A DNA stretch of 64,000 nucleotides, from contig LFLB01000008.1 of the NCBI GenBank assembly GCA_001543005.1, positions 1 to 64,000 on the forward strand, in the 5' to 3' direction. Origin of the DNA: Candidatus Spongiihabitans thiooxidans (GTDB taxonomy: Bacteria > Pseudomonadota > Gammaproteobacteria > Arenicellales > Poriferihabitantaceae). Positions within the stretch are counted from its first letter, which is position 1. Each line of letters starts with the position of its first letter. A model generated the notes under the pieces. The model was not told the origin of the DNA, searched no databases, and saw only the letters and a program-made list of their open reading frames with translations. Position numbers and translations under genes: made by a program. Below are positions 1 to 9,394 of this stretch, piece by piece.

Positions 1-7
1 ACAACAG

Positions 8-75
8 ATTGCGGCGTAAATCCGCTTCGCAGCAATCGGGATATTTCCCCTTTCGGCTACGCCTTCAGGGGAAAT
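8..75. repeat. Two adjacent small palindromes
   Basis: Two imperfect hairpins lie side by side in the non-coding start of the window. The first pairs gattgc near 8-13 with gcaatc near 32-37. The second pairs atttcccc (43-50) with ggggaaat (68-75) around a core reading ttcggctacgcc. The same core sits at the tip of the perfect hairpin downstream of parE (48760-48798), which suggests a small dispersed palindrome family. No gene is visible in 1-232. Confidence 0.45.
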
Positions 76-91
76 CCACAACAAACAAAAG

Positions 92-139
92 CGGACAATT
101 CACGTGTTATAAATTCGGACAGTTCTATTTACTTCTAAC
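92..139. repeat. Imperfect 24-bp direct repeat, possible IS-end remnant
   Basis: Two consecutive 24-bp units both begin cggaca(a/g)ttc (92-115 and 116-139). Arrays of such short direct repeats occur at the ends of some insertion sequences, but no transposase fragment is visible here. The IS assignment is a guess; the repeat itself is directly visible. Confidence 0.3.
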
Positions 140-232
140 AGCGACACAGTTGACAGCAACAATGCGACGCCGGCAGGAGTGAAAAATCAAACACCAAACC
201 AATATAATTGAACAGACCGCTGTAAAATACCA

Positions 233-568
233 ATGAACCCCATCATGAACTCAGGCACAACTGTTAAGTCAGTCATTCAGGTAAAATTGCGCCGGTTTGC
301 GCCGACCCACCTGGAGGTGGTGAATGAAAGTTTTATGCACAGCGTCCCGGAGGGCGCCGAATCCCATTTTAATATCACCCTCGTCTCCGAACAATTTGCG
401 GGCAAAACGCTGGTCGCCCGCCAGCGTATGGTGAACCAGGTGCTTGCCGAGGAATTGGCAGGAACAATCCATGCGCTTGCATTGCATACCCTGACCCCGG
501 ACGAGTGGTTCGAGAATGGTGGACAAACCCCGGACTCCCCGCCTTGTCTCGGTGGCTCGAAAAGTTGA
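233..568 (+). CDS. bolA: BolA family protein
   Basis: This 111-residue protein matches the BolA/IbaG family. The diagnostic central stretch with the SHFNITLVSEQF motif (about residues 43-54) is followed by a KxLVxRQRxVNxxL helix and an H-A-LxLHTxTPxEW segment near residues 80-94. BolA proteins are small class-II KH-fold proteins that act with monothiol glutaredoxins in Fe-S cluster trafficking and also affect cell shape and stress transcription. The His in the SHF motif is the expected cluster ligand. A second in-frame ATG at 245 could be the true start, since no strong ribosome-binding site separates the two. The C-terminal tail (last ~15 residues) is low complexity. It is followed closely by the djlA-like gene on the same strand. 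Confidence 0.9.
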   Translation: MNPIMNSGTTVKSVIQVKLRRFAPTHLEVVNESFMHSVPEGAESHFNITLVSEQFAGKTLVARQRMVNQVLAEELAGTIHALALHTLTPDEWFENGGQTPDSPPCLGGSKS

Positions 569-615
569 AAAGTTTTTGAATGATTAACGCTTGATTATTA
601 AAGCGAAATAAACTG

Positions 616-1392
616 ATGGCATGGTGGGGAAAAGTTGTAGGCGGCACATTTGGATTTCTTATTGGCGGGCCAATAGGCGCGATGTTGGGCGCCTCATTGG
701 GCCACAGGATAGACCGGGGTTTTAGCCGGAGCGATCAACGCCAACGTTATTTCCTCGGCGATCAGGAGCGCACTCAGGCGGCATTTTTCACCGCGACCTT
801 TGCGGTCATGGGGCATATTTCCAAAGCGGATGGAAAAGTTTCAGCGGATGAGATATCACTGGCCAACCAGTTGATGAGTCATATGCAGTTGGATCAGGCC
901 CAGAAAAAGTCAGCCATCGAATTATTCGATCTCGGCAAGGCCGCGGAATTCGATTTGGCCGGCGTTTTGATGCAGTTTCGTCAGGAATGTCATCGCCGAT
1001 CGACTTTGTTGCGCATGTTTCTCGAAATCCAGGTACAAATGGCCTTCGCGGATGGCCGATTAGACTCGAAGGAAAATATCATCTTGCGCGAGATTGCCCA
1101 AGCCCTGGGTTTTCGGCAATCCGATTTGCAAATGATCATTGAAATGATTCGCGGCGGCTCCACACCTACCCAAAAAGGCTCCAATCTTGACCCCTATAAA
1201 GTTCTGGGTGTGACACCCAAAACCCCATTTAATGAAATCAAAAAAGCCTATCGCCGATTACTCAGCCAGCATCATCCTGATAAATTGGTATCCAAAGGGT
1301 TGCCGGAAGAGATGGTGAAACTGGCCAACGAAAAAACCCATGAAATTCGCATGGCGTGGCAACGAGTCCAGGAGATTCATAAGGGAAAATGA
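616..1392 (+). CDS. djlA: DjlA-like membrane-anchored DnaJ co-chaperone
   Basis: The 258-residue protein has the three-part layout of DjlA. A glycine-rich hydrophobic N-terminal segment (about residues 7-30) acts as a single membrane anchor. A TerB-like helical domain follows (about 50-180, with ADGKVSADE and ADGRLDSKE, the two typical TerB acidic motifs). The C-terminal J domain (about 193-258) carries HPD within QHHPDK. DjlA stimulates the ATPase of DnaK at the inner membrane and in E. coli influences the Rcs response. It starts 47 bp after bolA on the same strand. Length and domain order are normal for the family. Confidence 0.92.
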   Translation: MAWWGKVVGGTFGFLIGGPIGAMLGASLGHRIDRGFSRSDQRQRYFLGDQERTQAAFFTATFAVMGHISKADGKVSADEISLANQLMSHMQLDQAQKKSAIELFDLGKAAEFDLAGVLMQFRQECHRRSTLLRMFLEIQVQMAFADGRLDSKENIILREIAQALGFRQSDLQMIIEMIRGGSTPTQKGSNLDPYKVLGVTPKTPFNEIKKAYRRLLSQHHPDKLVSKGLPEEMVKLANEKTHEIRMAWQRVQEIHKGK

Positions 1393-1598
1393 CAGCTTCC
1401 CTACCAGGATATTGTTGAATAGCGAACTTCAACGGAACCTGGAAATCGTTTGCTTGTTTTTTTAGTTTACCCCCGTGTATGGGTTGGAGTAATTGCACAA
1501 AAGCCCTGATTTTTGTTGTATTATCCGCCCGCTTTGGAAAAGTTGCCAGGACGGGCAGTTTGTCACTCAAATTTAGAGGAAATTCAACACAATAAGCC

Positions 1599-3683
1599 AT
1601 GACAGAATTATCAAATTATAGAAATATTGGAATATTCGCTCACGTGGATGCTGGTAAAACCACCATCACTGAGAGAATATTGAGTCTCACCGGAAAGATT
1701 CACAAAATAGGGGAAGTTCACGATGGTGAAGCCACAACGGATTTCATGGATCAGGAGCGAGAGCGAGGAATCACCATACAGTCTGCTGCGACCAGCACAT
1801 TTTGGGATGATCATCGCCTGAATATTATTGATACTCCGGGCCACGTTGATTTCACTATTGAAGTTTATCGGTCATTAAAAGTGCTGGACGGCGGAATTGG
1901 GGTGTTTTGTGGCTCCGGAGGTGTTGAACCTCAATCTGAAACCAACTGGCGTTATGCCAATGATTCAGAAGTCGCACGAATTATTTTCGTGAATAAACTG
2001 GATCGTATTGGCGCTTCTTTTTATCGTGTTGTCGCGCAAATTAAGGAAGTGCTTGGCGCACAGCCATTGGTGATGGTTTTGCCAATCGGTATCGAGGATG
2101 ATTTTACTGGCGTAATTGATTTGTTGACCCGTAAGGCCTGGATTTGGGATGGCTCCGGCGATCCTGAAAACTACCACATTGAGGAAGTACCCGCAGATAT
2201 GGTCGATGAGGTGGAAAGCTATCGCCAAGCGTTGGTTGAAACTGCGCTTGAGTACGACGATGACGCTATGGGCAAATATCTCGATGGTGAAGATCCGGAC
2301 ATCGATACGGTAAAAGCCGGTATCCGAAAGGGCACGATTGCGCTGGATTTTTTCCCCACTTATTGCGGCTCTGCCTTTAAAAATAAAGGGATTCAATTGA
2401 TTCTCAATGCGGTTGTCGATTATCTGCCCAATCCAATGGAAGTCAAGCCGCAACCGGAAACTGATTTAGAGGGCAATGAAACAGGAGAATTTGCCATCGT
2501 TGATCCACAGAAACCATTGCGCGCCCTGGCATTCAAAATAATGGATGACCGATTTGGGGCGCTCACATTTCTGCGTATGTATGCCGGAAAGATTAGCAAG
2601 GGTTCGAATGTATTAAATACCGCTACAGGTAAAACCGAGCGGATTGGACGGATTGTGGAAATGCATGCAAATTCTCGTGAGGAGCGCAGTTCGGCTCAAG
2701 CGGGCGACATTGTTGCCGTGTTGGGCATGAAAAATGTCAAAACCGGACATACGCTGTGCGACCCGGATCATCCTGCAACCTTGGAGCCAATGGTTTTCCC
2801 GGACCCGGTCATTTCCATGTCGGTAAATCCTAAAGACAAAAGCGCTTCGGAGAAAATGGGTGTGGCCCTCGGGAAAATGATATGGGAAGATCCATCATTT
2901 CACGTTACCACCGACCCGGATAGCGGTGAAACCATTCTCAAAGGAATGGGGGAACTACATTTGGACATCAAAGTCGATTTGCTCAGGCGCACGCATGGTG
3001 TTGACGTAGTAGTCGGCAAGCCACAAGTCGCCTACCGTGAAACCATTACCGAAAGCATAGAAGACACTTATACGCACAAAAAACAAACCGGCGGCGCGGG
3101 TCAATTTGGTCGAATCGATTACCGGATCGAGCCGGGTGAAATCGGCTCGGGCTACTTGTTTGAATCCAAAGTAACCGGCGGAAATGTGCCGCGGGAATTT
3201 TGGCCAGCAATAAATAAAGGTTTTGCCGGCTGCATGGAGCAGGGGGTATTGGCCGGCTATCCTTGTATCGACGTCAAAGTAACATTACTGGATGGTGCGT
3301 TCCACGCCGTGGATTCGTCAGCGGTGGCGTTTGAATTGGCGGCGAGAGCAGCATATCGTCAATCCATGGTTAAAGCGGCCCCACAATTGCTGGAGCCCAT
3401 TATGAAAGTGGATGTTTTTACTCCGCAACAGCATGTGGGTGACGTGATCGGCGATCTGAATCGCCGTCGGGGAATGATTAAGTCTCAGGATGTCGGTCCT
3501 GCGGGGGTGCGAATCAAGGGCGATCTTCCCTTGGCGGATATGTTTGGTTACATCGGTGATTTGCGTACTATCACGTCTGGGCGAGGTCAGTTTTCCATGG
3601 AATTTTCTCACTATATGCCGTGCCCGAAGAATGTGGCCGAAGAAGTGATTAAGGAAGCCCGCGAAAGAAACGCCGCAAAGTAA
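1599..3683 (+). CDS. fusA: Elongation factor G, secondary (FusA2-like) copy
   Basis: This 694-residue translational GTPase has the full EF-G domain set: P-loop AHVDAGKT (residues 14-21), switch II with DTPGH, the NKLD guanine-specificity motif, then domains II-V ending in the conserved [19 protein letters not shown] segment. EF-G moves tRNAs and mRNA through the ribosome during translocation and acts with RRF in recycling. It is not in a str operon (no rpsL, rpsG or tuf nearby), so it is probably a paralogue of a main fusA elsewhere. An in-frame TAA two codons upstream fixes the start at 1599 or later. The nearest GAGGA is about 20 bp away, an unusually long spacing. Confidence 0.9.
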   Translation: MTELSNYRNIGIFAHVDAGKTTITERILSLTGKIHKIGEVHDGEATTDFMDQERERGITIQSAATSTFWDDHRLNIIDTPGHVDFTIEVYRSLKVLDGGIGVFCGSGGVEPQSETNWRYANDSEVARIIFVNKLDRIGASFYRVVAQIKEVLGAQPLVMVLPIGIEDDFTGVIDLLTRKAWIWDGSGDPENYHIEEVPADMVDEVESYRQALVETALEYDDDAMGKYLDGEDPDIDTVKAGIRKGTIALDFFPTYCGSAFKNKGIQLILNAVVDYLPNPMEVKPQPETDLEGNETGEFAIVDPQKPLRALAFKIMDDRFGALTFLRMYAGKISKGSNVLNTATGKTERIGRIVEMHANSREERSSAQAGDIVAVLGMKNVKTGHTLCDPDHPATLEPMVFPDPVISMSVNPKDKSASEKMGVALGKMIWEDPSFHVTTDPDSGETILKGMGELHLDIKVDLLRRTHGVDVVVGKPQVAYRETITESIEDTYTHKKQTGGAGQFGRIDYRIEPGEIGSGYLFESKVTGGNVPREFWPAINKGFAGCMEQGVLAGYPCIDVKVTLLDGAFHAVDSSAVAFELAARAAYRQSMVKAAPQLLEPIMKVDVFTPQQHVGDVIGDLNRRRGMIKSQDVGPAGVRIKGDLPLADMFGYIGDLRTITSGRGQFSMEFSHYMPCPKNVAEEVIKEARERNAAK

Positions 3684-3703
3684 TCCGTAGCGATCTGCCG
3701 CAC

Positions 3704-3730
3704 TACATAAGTTCAGATACCGCTGGCGCC
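3704..3730 (+). repeat. Copy 1 of a dispersed ~27-bp repeat
   Basis: This copy reads tacataagttcagatac followed by cgctggcgcc. Related copies with consensus TATAAGYTCAGATACC then NNTGGC lie near 18560-18590, 37663-37690 (weaker) and, inverted, 43471-43500. All four are in spacers just outside genes. Confidence 0.5.
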
Positions 3731-3776
3731 TTTTTGCAATTATAATTGATCAAACAGAGTTAGCCGGGGTATCGGA

Positions 3777-4547
3777 ATGAAAATAGTGACTTCAAAATTT
3801 CCCGCTAATAAATTTAGCGATGAAGAATGGCAGGTTAGACAAGATCTGGCAGCCTGTTACCGGTTGTTTGTTTATTACGGCTGGACCGACCTGATTTTTA
3901 CGCATCTCAGTGCGCGGGTTCCGGGGCGTTGTGATCAATACATTATCAATCCTTACGGCTTGCTGTTCTCCGAAGTCACCGCGAGTAATTTGATCAAAGT
4001 TGATTTTGACGGCAATGTTCTGGAAGGGGACTACCCGTACAATTCGGCCGGCCACTCCATTCACACCGCCATCCTTAAAGCCCGCCCTGAGGTGAATACG
4101 GTGTTGCATAGCCATACACGGGCTGGAATGGCGGTATCCTGCATGGAATGCGGTTTATTACCGCTGACCCAACAAGCCAACGAGGTCGGTGGCATAGTGT
4201 GCTATCACAAATATGATATGGTGACGGACAATCCAGAAGAATGCCGAAAGCTCGGAGAAGATATGGGGGACAAATGGTTAATGATTATGAACAACCACGG
4301 ACTACTCGCCGCCGGAAGAACGGTCGCAGAAGCTTTCTACTATTTATACACGCTGGAAAATGCCTGCAAGGTGCAAGTGGATGTCATGGCTTCCGGCGCG
4401 AAACAATGGATACTGGAAGCCAGCGTTGTCAAAGCGCTCAATGATTATGGCGTACCGCCACAATCAGCCCCGGCGGATTTTGTAACGCGCTCGTGGGATG
4501 CGGTCATCAGGATGCTTGATCGGCAGGATCCTGCCTACAAACAATGA
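3777..4547 (+). CDS. Class II aldolase/adducin family protein
   Basis: The 256-residue protein belongs to the class II aldolase/adducin N-terminal family (araD/fucA-like fold). Visible hallmarks are the phosphate/substrate loop NPYGLLFSEVTASNLIKVD (about 58-76), the metal-binding LHSHT motif near residue 111 and a second metal-site NNHG near residue 175. Members cleave or epimerise phosphorylated sugars, or act as decarboxylases, with a divalent metal. The highly similar stand-alone proteins in many proteobacteria have no proven substrate. It is a single gene between fusA and the thioredoxin-like gene. The family is certain, the reaction is not. Confidence 0.85.
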   Translation: MKIVTSKFPANKFSDEEWQVRQDLAACYRLFVYYGWTDLIFTHLSARVPGRCDQYIINPYGLLFSEVTASNLIKVDFDGNVLEGDYPYNSAGHSIHTAILKARPEVNTVLHSHTRAGMAVSCMECGLLPLTQQANEVGGIVCYHKYDMVTDNPEECRKLGEDMGDKWLMIMNNHGLLAAGRTVAEAFYYLYTLENACKVQVDVMASGAKQWILEASVVKALNDYGVPPQSAPADFVTRSWDAVIRMLDRQDPAYKQ

Positions 4548-4707
4548 CAGTTTTTCAAAAGCGATTATCCCGACAGGGGTGAAGCGATGGAGAGATATCG
4601 CACTGACCGTAGCACGCAAAACGATGGCTCACTCGATTTGAAAGCGCTCATCTTGCGTCATATCTTAAACCTTCCGGCGCTTTTTTGAAAAATGTGAGCG
4701 CGTTGAA

Positions 4708-5514
4708 ATGACCGGACAAAATTATATTTTCGACATTACCCCGGAGTCATTTAATTCAATGGTGCTGGAAAATTCAATAAAGGGGCCGGTGCTACTTTAT
4801 TATTGGTCTGAAAATGCCGGCCCTTGTATGAAGTTATTGCCTAGACTGGTTAAGCTCGCAGATGAATACGGCGGTCAATTTTTATTGATGTTACTTGATA
4901 CCGATCGGTTCAAAAATTTTTCCAATGACAAGGGGGTCATCAGCATCCCCACGGTGCAGGTTTATTTCCAGGAGAAAATTATTGATACTGTTCGCGGCGC
5001 CTATTCTGAAAAACATTTTCGCACGGCCATTGAAAAAGCACTCCCCCGGCATGCAATTATTTCTGCCCGCTTTCAAGCAATAAATGCCAATGAACGCGCT
5101 CAATTTCGAGCAAAACTGGATACAGCAAAGCGGTGGGTTGAAAACGGTGAAGTGCATAAGGCGGTAACAATTTTGGATAAACTGCCGGCCCAAGCCATGC
5201 AGGACCCGGAGATAGAACTGCTTTATACGCATTTGGATATGATTCGAATGGCACAATTGGCGCCGGATCTCAAAACGCTGGAGAAAAATCTCATTGACCA
5301 CCCTGACGACACCGAGGTCAAGTTTAAGATTGCAGCGCGTTATCTGGTCAACGATGAATTCGATGCAGCGTTGCAAACACTGATATCATTGCGGGAATCC
5401 GAAAATCACCGGGTAAAATCCAGGGCGATACGCTCAACACTGGCAATATTCGCATTGCTTGGCGAGTCCCATTCGTTGGTAAAGAAATATCCCTTCCCAC
5501 GAGGAATTTCATGA
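4708..5514 (+). CDS. Thioredoxin-TPR protein (CnoX/YbbN-like)
   Basis: The 268-residue protein has an N-terminal thioredoxin fold (about 1-108) followed by a TPR-like helical tail (about 115-265), the architecture of CnoX/YbbN, a chaperedoxin that hands clients to GroEL and DnaK. The active-site segment reads SENAGPCMK, so the first Cys of the thioredoxin CGPC motif is Ala and only the resolving-position Cys remains. This matches the family habit of losing classical disulfide reductase activity. It ends in an ATGA overlap (5511-5514) with what appears to be the original start of the downstream EamA permease gene, indicating translational coupling. Confidence 0.85.
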   Translation: MTGQNYIFDITPESFNSMVLENSIKGPVLLYYWSENAGPCMKLLPRLVKLADEYGGQFLLMLLDTDRFKNFSNDKGVISIPTVQVYFQEKIIDTVRGAYSEKHFRTAIEKALPRHAIISARFQAINANERAQFRAKLDTAKRWVENGEVHKAVTILDKLPAQAMQDPEIELLYTHLDMIRMAQLAPDLKTLEKNLIDHPDDTEVKFKIAARYLVNDEFDAALQTLISLRESENHRVKSRAIRSTLAIFALLGESHSLVKKYPFPRGIS

Positions 5515-5655
5515 GCAAGTTCATGGGAAAATTCACAGTGAATCAAAATAAATATTCTTACCGCTAAGGCAACGCTAAGAGCGTATGCGCTATTATCGGC
5601 CACCGCATTTTTTTGGGGTTGCAACACGATCTTCGCCAAGTTAGCCGTTGGGCAG

Positions 5656-6465
5656 GTGTCGCCTATGGTATTGGTGAGTCTGCGTTGGCTGGGCGCGGTG
5701 TTGTTGCTATTGATATTTGCCCACAAATTATTGGTGCGCGACTGGGGTAAACTGCGTCGTAATCTTGCAACTCTTGTGTTGATGGGTGTTCTGGGATTTA
5801 CCGCGTTCAACGCGTTGTTTTATATTGCGGCCCATACAACATCCGGGCTGAATATGGGCATTATTCAAGGCGCGATTCCTGTCTTTGTGCTGATCGGCGC
5901 CTTTATCATCTACCGCACGACAGTGTCTCCATTACAAATAATGGGTGTGGTGCTGACCATCATCGGGGTGTCTATGGTGGCTTCCGCCGGCAATTTACAG
6001 CGGCTAACCTCGCTCACCTTAAACCAGGGCGATTATCTTATGATCCTCGCTTGTTTGCTGGCTGCAGGATACACGCTGGCGCTCAGGCGATTTACCTCGG
6101 TGTCACCTTTAAGCGTGCTCTCGGTAATTGCACTATCGGCGTTTATGACATCCCTCCCGTTAAGCGTCGTTGAATTTCTGCTGGGAAATTTGCAATGGCC
6201 CACCGCAAAAGGCTGGATCATCGTTGCCTTGATTACATTTTTTCCGTCATTTCTCGCGCAGATTTTTTTCATCCAGGGGGTTGCTGCTATCGGGCCCGGG
6301 CGTGCTGGAATATTCGTAAATCTGGTTCCCATTTTCGCATCTGTTCTGGCGGTTTCGATATTGAACGAGCCGTTCAAAGCCTATCACGGCATTGCCCTGG
6401 TGCTGGTTCTCGGCGGAATTTGGCTATCCGAGCAGAACAACAAAGGCGTAACTGGAATCCACTAA
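5656..6465 (+). CDS. EamA/DMT-family permease, 5' end apparently frameshifted
   Basis: This is a drug/metabolite transporter superfamily (EamA) membrane protein with two EamA repeats. The callable start is GTG 5656 (269 aa), but the reading frame stays open upstream to 5542, just after a TGA at 5539-5541. The extra 38 codons encode exactly the missing first helix (ALLSATAFFWGCNTIFAKLAV). No ATG, GTG or TTG is available in that extension. The ATG at 5511, overlapping the stop of the previous gene, opens a different frame that ends after 18 codons at 5567. A single indel between 5511 and 5565 would restore a normal ~315-residue protein. DMT proteins export or import small metabolites; the substrate here is unknown. 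Confidence 0.8.
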   Translation: MSPMVLVSLRWLGAVLLLLIFAHKLLVRDWGKLRRNLATLVLMGVLGFTAFNALFYIAAHTTSGLNMGIIQGAIPVFVLIGAFIIYRTTVSPLQIMGVVLTIIGVSMVASAGNLQRLTSLTLNQGDYLMILACLLAAGYTLALRRFTSVSPLSVLSVIALSAFMTSLPLSVVEFLLGNLQWPTAKGWIIVALITFFPSFLAQIFFIQGVAAIGPGRAGIFVNLVPIFASVLAVSILNEPFKAYHGIALVLVLGGIWLSEQNNKGVTGIH

Positions 6466-6533
6466 ACAGCGACGCTGGCTTTCCGCAACCCTATGGTAGA
6501 ATTCTTGATATTTACAATCAAACGATTAGCATT

Positions 6534-7418
6534 ATGAATAACGAAGTCATCATCACTTGTGCGGTTACTGGCGCCGGGGATACCACCGCTAAAAGTCATT
6601 TAATACCGATTACGCCGAAACAAGTCGCCAATGCGGCCATTGAGGCGGCCAAAGCCGGCGCAGCAGTTGCACATATTCATGTTCGTGATCCCGAAACCGG
6701 CAAAGGCTCGCGTGACACAGCGTTGTTCAAAGAAGCGGTAGATCGAGTGCGGGACAGCGGTGTCGATGTCATCATCAATCTCACAGCCGGAATGGGGGGT
6801 GATTGGGTACCGAGCGATGCAGACCCTTCCATGCCCGGTCCTGGCACTGACATGGTAGGGCCCGAACAGAGACTGGCTCATGTTGTTGAGTGTCTGCCTG
6901 ATATCTGTAGCCTTGATTGTGGAACCATGATATTTGGAAATGAAAAAGATCTCTATATAAACACCCCGGTTTATTTAAGAACGATGGCCAAAATCACTCA
7001 AGAGTTAGGTGTCAAACCCGAGCTTGAGGTTTTCGACTTCGGACAGATACGTCTGGCGCGCGCTTTGATCGAAGAAGGTTTAATTGATGCGCCGCCGATG
7101 TTTCAGTTATGTTTGGGGATTCCCTGGGGCGCTGGCGCTGACACCGAAACCATGGCTGCAATGAAACAAGCATTGCCCGACAACGCGCTTTGGGCCGGGT
7201 TTGGAATTTCCCGGATGCAGATGCCTATGGTTGCCCAGGCGGTGGTGCTTGGCGGTAATTGTCGGGTTGGTCTTGAAGACAATATTTATCTGGATCGGGG
7301 CGTGCTTGCGACTAACGGTATGCTGGTTGAACGCGCGGTAGAGATTATCGAACGCCTGGGCGCGAAAGTGCTGTCAGCGGATGAAGCCCGAGAAAAAATA
7401 GGGTTGCAGAAAAAATAA
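6534..7418 (+). CDS. BKACE-family beta-keto acid cleavage enzyme (DUF849)
   Basis: The 294-residue protein is a member of the BKACE family (formerly DUF849, relatives of 3-keto-5-aminohexanoate cleavage enzyme). These Zn-dependent TIM-barrel enzymes condense a beta-keto acid with acetyl-CoA to give acetoacetate and a new CoA ester. The HIHVRD motif (H47 and H49, zinc ligands), NLTAGMGG, the central ELEVFDFG and the late [11 protein letters not shown] segments are all present. Some characterised members act on dehydrocarnitine. The start ATG 6534 gives a normal family length, although the frame is open further upstream inside the EamA gene. Neighbouring peptide-type ABC importers could supply substrate, but the actual keto acid cannot be read from sequence. 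Confidence 0.88.
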   Translation: MNNEVIITCAVTGAGDTTAKSHLIPITPKQVANAAIEAAKAGAAVAHIHVRDPETGKGSRDTALFKEAVDRVRDSGVDVIINLTAGMGGDWVPSDADPSMPGPGTDMVGPEQRLAHVVECLPDICSLDCGTMIFGNEKDLYINTPVYLRTMAKITQELGVKPELEVFDFGQIRLARALIEEGLIDAPPMFQLCLGIPWGAGADTETMAAMKQALPDNALWAGFGISRMQMPMVAQAVVLGGNCRVGLEDNIYLDRGVLATNGMLVERAVEIIERLGAKVLSADEAREKIGLQKK

Positions 7419-7421
7419 GCA

Positions 7422-7690
7422 GAGACCTTTGCATAATTCAAGATGACCCTCCGGTAGAGGGGTGCCCGCAGGACGGGGTGGTTTTTGCAGGGTAGAAGAT
7501 TATGACTCGTTCCCATGCTCCTGCGTGGGAACGGGGGTTATGGAAGGCTAGGGTGTGTGGGGAGTGCCGTATGCATTCCCACGCGGGAGCATGGGAACGA
7601 GAAACATTACCCAGTTATTCGGAAACAGGACTTTAGTCCCGCTATTGGCAATGGGCGAGACTGAAGCCTCACTTCCGGCGCTCATTCATG
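7422..7690. mobile_element. Split copy of a MITE-like element
   Basis: The left end, gagacctttgcataa at 7422-7436 followed by ttcaagat.accc, matches the inverted right end of the intact 113-bp element at 61245-61357. The element's core (ggactttagtcccgc, then ttggcaatgggcgag, then tgaagcctcacttccgg) reappears at about 7630-7680. The ~180 bp between them are foreign and carry the REP-like palindrome pair at 7508-7601. The right terminal repeat is missing. The whole 7419-7743 spacer is accounted for by repeats and holds no gene. Confidence 0.6.
7508..7601. repeat. REP-like palindrome pair (cgttccca family)
   Basis: An imperfect palindrome with arms cgttccca and tgggaacg lies at 7508-7533, and an inverted relative (attcccacgcgggagcatgg...) at 7575-7601. 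The same family recurs at 18649-18700 and 24783-24835. All copies are intergenic, as expected of REP/BIME-type elements. Confidence 0.7.
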
Positions 7691-7743
7691 ATTGTCCTGT
7701 TTCTGAGGTGGGCGCTGCGCCGTATACGGGAAAAATCATCTGT

Positions 7744-9393
7744 TCAGTTCCCGGCTGCCTCCACACCCTCTTTGGTTTTTCGTTCCGCCAGCACGTTGTC
7801 CATCCAGTCCGGATCCATTTCAGGCACCGAAGACAGCAACAGATCGGTGTATTCATGGTGGGGCGGTGAAAAAATATCGTCTTTAGGCCCTTGTTCGACG
7901 ATACGCCCTTTAAGCATCACGATGACTTCATCGGCGATGGCACTGACCGTTGCCAGATCATGGGTGATAAACATGTAAGCCAGATTTAACTCCTGCTGCA
8001 ACCGGTCGAGCAATTTGAGGATGCCTTCGGCGACCAGTTGGTCCAGCGCTGAGGTGACTTCGTCGCAGATGATAAAAGTCGGATTGGCTGCCAGTGCCCG
8101 GGCGATGCAGATGCGTTGTTTTTGGCCGCCAGACAACTCCCCCGGAAGCCGGTCAAGAAACACGTTTGGATCCATCTCGATCATGTCCATCAACTCGTGC
8201 AGCCGTTGTTCTTTTTCCGCGCCTTGAAGACCTAGATAAAAAGTCAGCGGGCGACCGACGATGTCACGGATTTTTTGTCTCGGATTGACTGCGGTATCCG
8301 CCATCTGGTAGATCATCTGAGCCTGGCGCAGTTGCTCCTTGTTACGCTTGCGATAATCCCTTGGATACTTAACGCCGTCATAGTACACATCACCTTGCTT
8401 GGGCGGCAACAGTCCGGTGATGACTCGGGCGGCGGTGCTTTTGCCGCTACCGGACTCACCCACCACGGCGACGGTGTGGCCACGATGAATCTCAAAATCT
8501 ATATCATACAGCACCGTCATCGTGCCGTAAGCGGCGGTCACGTTTTCCACCTTGATCAATGGAACATCTTCGGGAGGGGGGGCGACTTCCTGCTTTTTGA
8601 ACGATCGCACCGCCCACAATGACTTGGTGTACTCCTGTGTGGGCGACGACAACATTGTACGGGTGTCGGCATCTTCGACGGTCTCGCCGTATCGCAACAC
8701 CTTGATTTTGTCTGCCATCTGTGCCACTACCGCGAGGTCGTGGGTAATGTAAATCGCGGCACAATTATACTGCTCGACGATATCGCGCATGGTCACCAGC
8801 ACTTCAATCTGGGTGGTAACATCAAGGGCGGTGGTGGGCTCGTCAAAGATCAGCAAGTCAGGTCGACAGGAAAGCGCCATGGCGGTCATGGCGCGTTGCA
8901 ATTGCCCGCCGGAAACCTGATGCGGATAGCGGAATCCTATCTGGTTGGGATTGGGCATTCTGATCTTGGCGTATAACTCTTTGGCATCGGCGTAAGCCTC
9001 TTCTTTGGTTCCCACTTTGTGCTCAATCACAGTTTCGGCGAACTGGTCAATCAGCTTGTGGGCCGGATTGAACGACGCGGCCGCGCTTTGCGCCACATAG
9101 GCGATCCTTGATCCTCGCAGTTTTCGCTTTTCTTCTTCCGATGCCTTGACCAGGTCAAGGCCGTCAAACATGATGCTGCCGCCGTTAATGCGGCAACCCG
9201 GTTTGGCATAACCCATTGCGGCAATGCCGATGGTTGATTTGCCGGCGCCAGATTCGCCGATCAAACCGAGCACTTCTCCTCGGTACAGGGTTATATCAAC
9301 ATCCTTGACGATCTGGTGCCATTTTTCGTCCGAGAAGCCTTCAATCCGAAGGCCCCTCATTTCCAGCAAAGGCTTCTTGTCGACAGTACTCAT
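7744..9393 (-). CDS. Dpp/Opp-type ABC transporter, fused two-domain ATPase (cluster 1)
   Basis: This 549-residue ATPase contains two complete ABC cassettes in tandem, equivalent to DppD fused to DppF. Walker A motifs GESGAGKST and GESGSGKST, signatures VSGGQLQRA and LSGGQKQRI, and Walker B segments ending in DEPTTALD and DEVTSALD are all intact. It powers import of oligopeptides or similar solutes bound by the neighbouring binding protein. The start at 9393 follows the permease stop after one base; an ATG at 9405 overlapping the permease is also possible. It is the last gene of a four-gene minus-strand operon (binding protein, permease, permease, ATPase). Substrate specificity is unknown. Confidence 0.92.
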   Translation of the reverse strand: MSTVDKKPLLEMRGLRIEGFSDEKWHQIVKDVDITLYRGEVLGLIGESGAGKSTIGIAAMGYAKPGCRINGGSIMFDGLDLVKASEEEKRKLRGSRIAYVAQSAAASFNPAHKLIDQFAETVIEHKVGTKEEAYADAKELYAKIRMPNPNQIGFRYPHQVSGGQLQRAMTAMALSCRPDLLIFDEPTTALDVTTQIEVLVTMRDIVEQYNCAAIYITHDLAVVAQMADKIKVLRYGETVEDADTRTMLSSPTQEYTKSLWAVRSFKKQEVAPPPEDVPLIKVENVTAAYGTMTVLYDIDFEIHRGHTVAVVGESGSGKSTAARVITGLLPPKQGDVYYDGVKYPRDYRKRNKEQLRQAQMIYQMADTAVNPRQKIRDIVGRPLTFYLGLQGAEKEQRLHELMDMIEMDPNVFLDRLPGELSGGQKQRICIARALAANPTFIICDEVTSALDQLVAEGILKLLDRLQQELNLAYMFITHDLATVSAIADEVIVMLKGRIVEQGPKDDIFSPPHHEYTDLLLSSVPEMDPDWMDNVLAERKTKEGVEAAGN

Positions 9394-9394
9394 T

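Noticed and set aside
1493-1524. Promoter of fusA (ttgcac ... tattat)
   Set aside because: The boxes are 20 bp apart, too far for a confident sigma-70 call.
6195-6533. N-terminal extension of the BKACE gene
   Set aside because: The open frame upstream of 6534 lies in the EamA gene and bears no similarity to the family; ATG 6534 gives the normal length.
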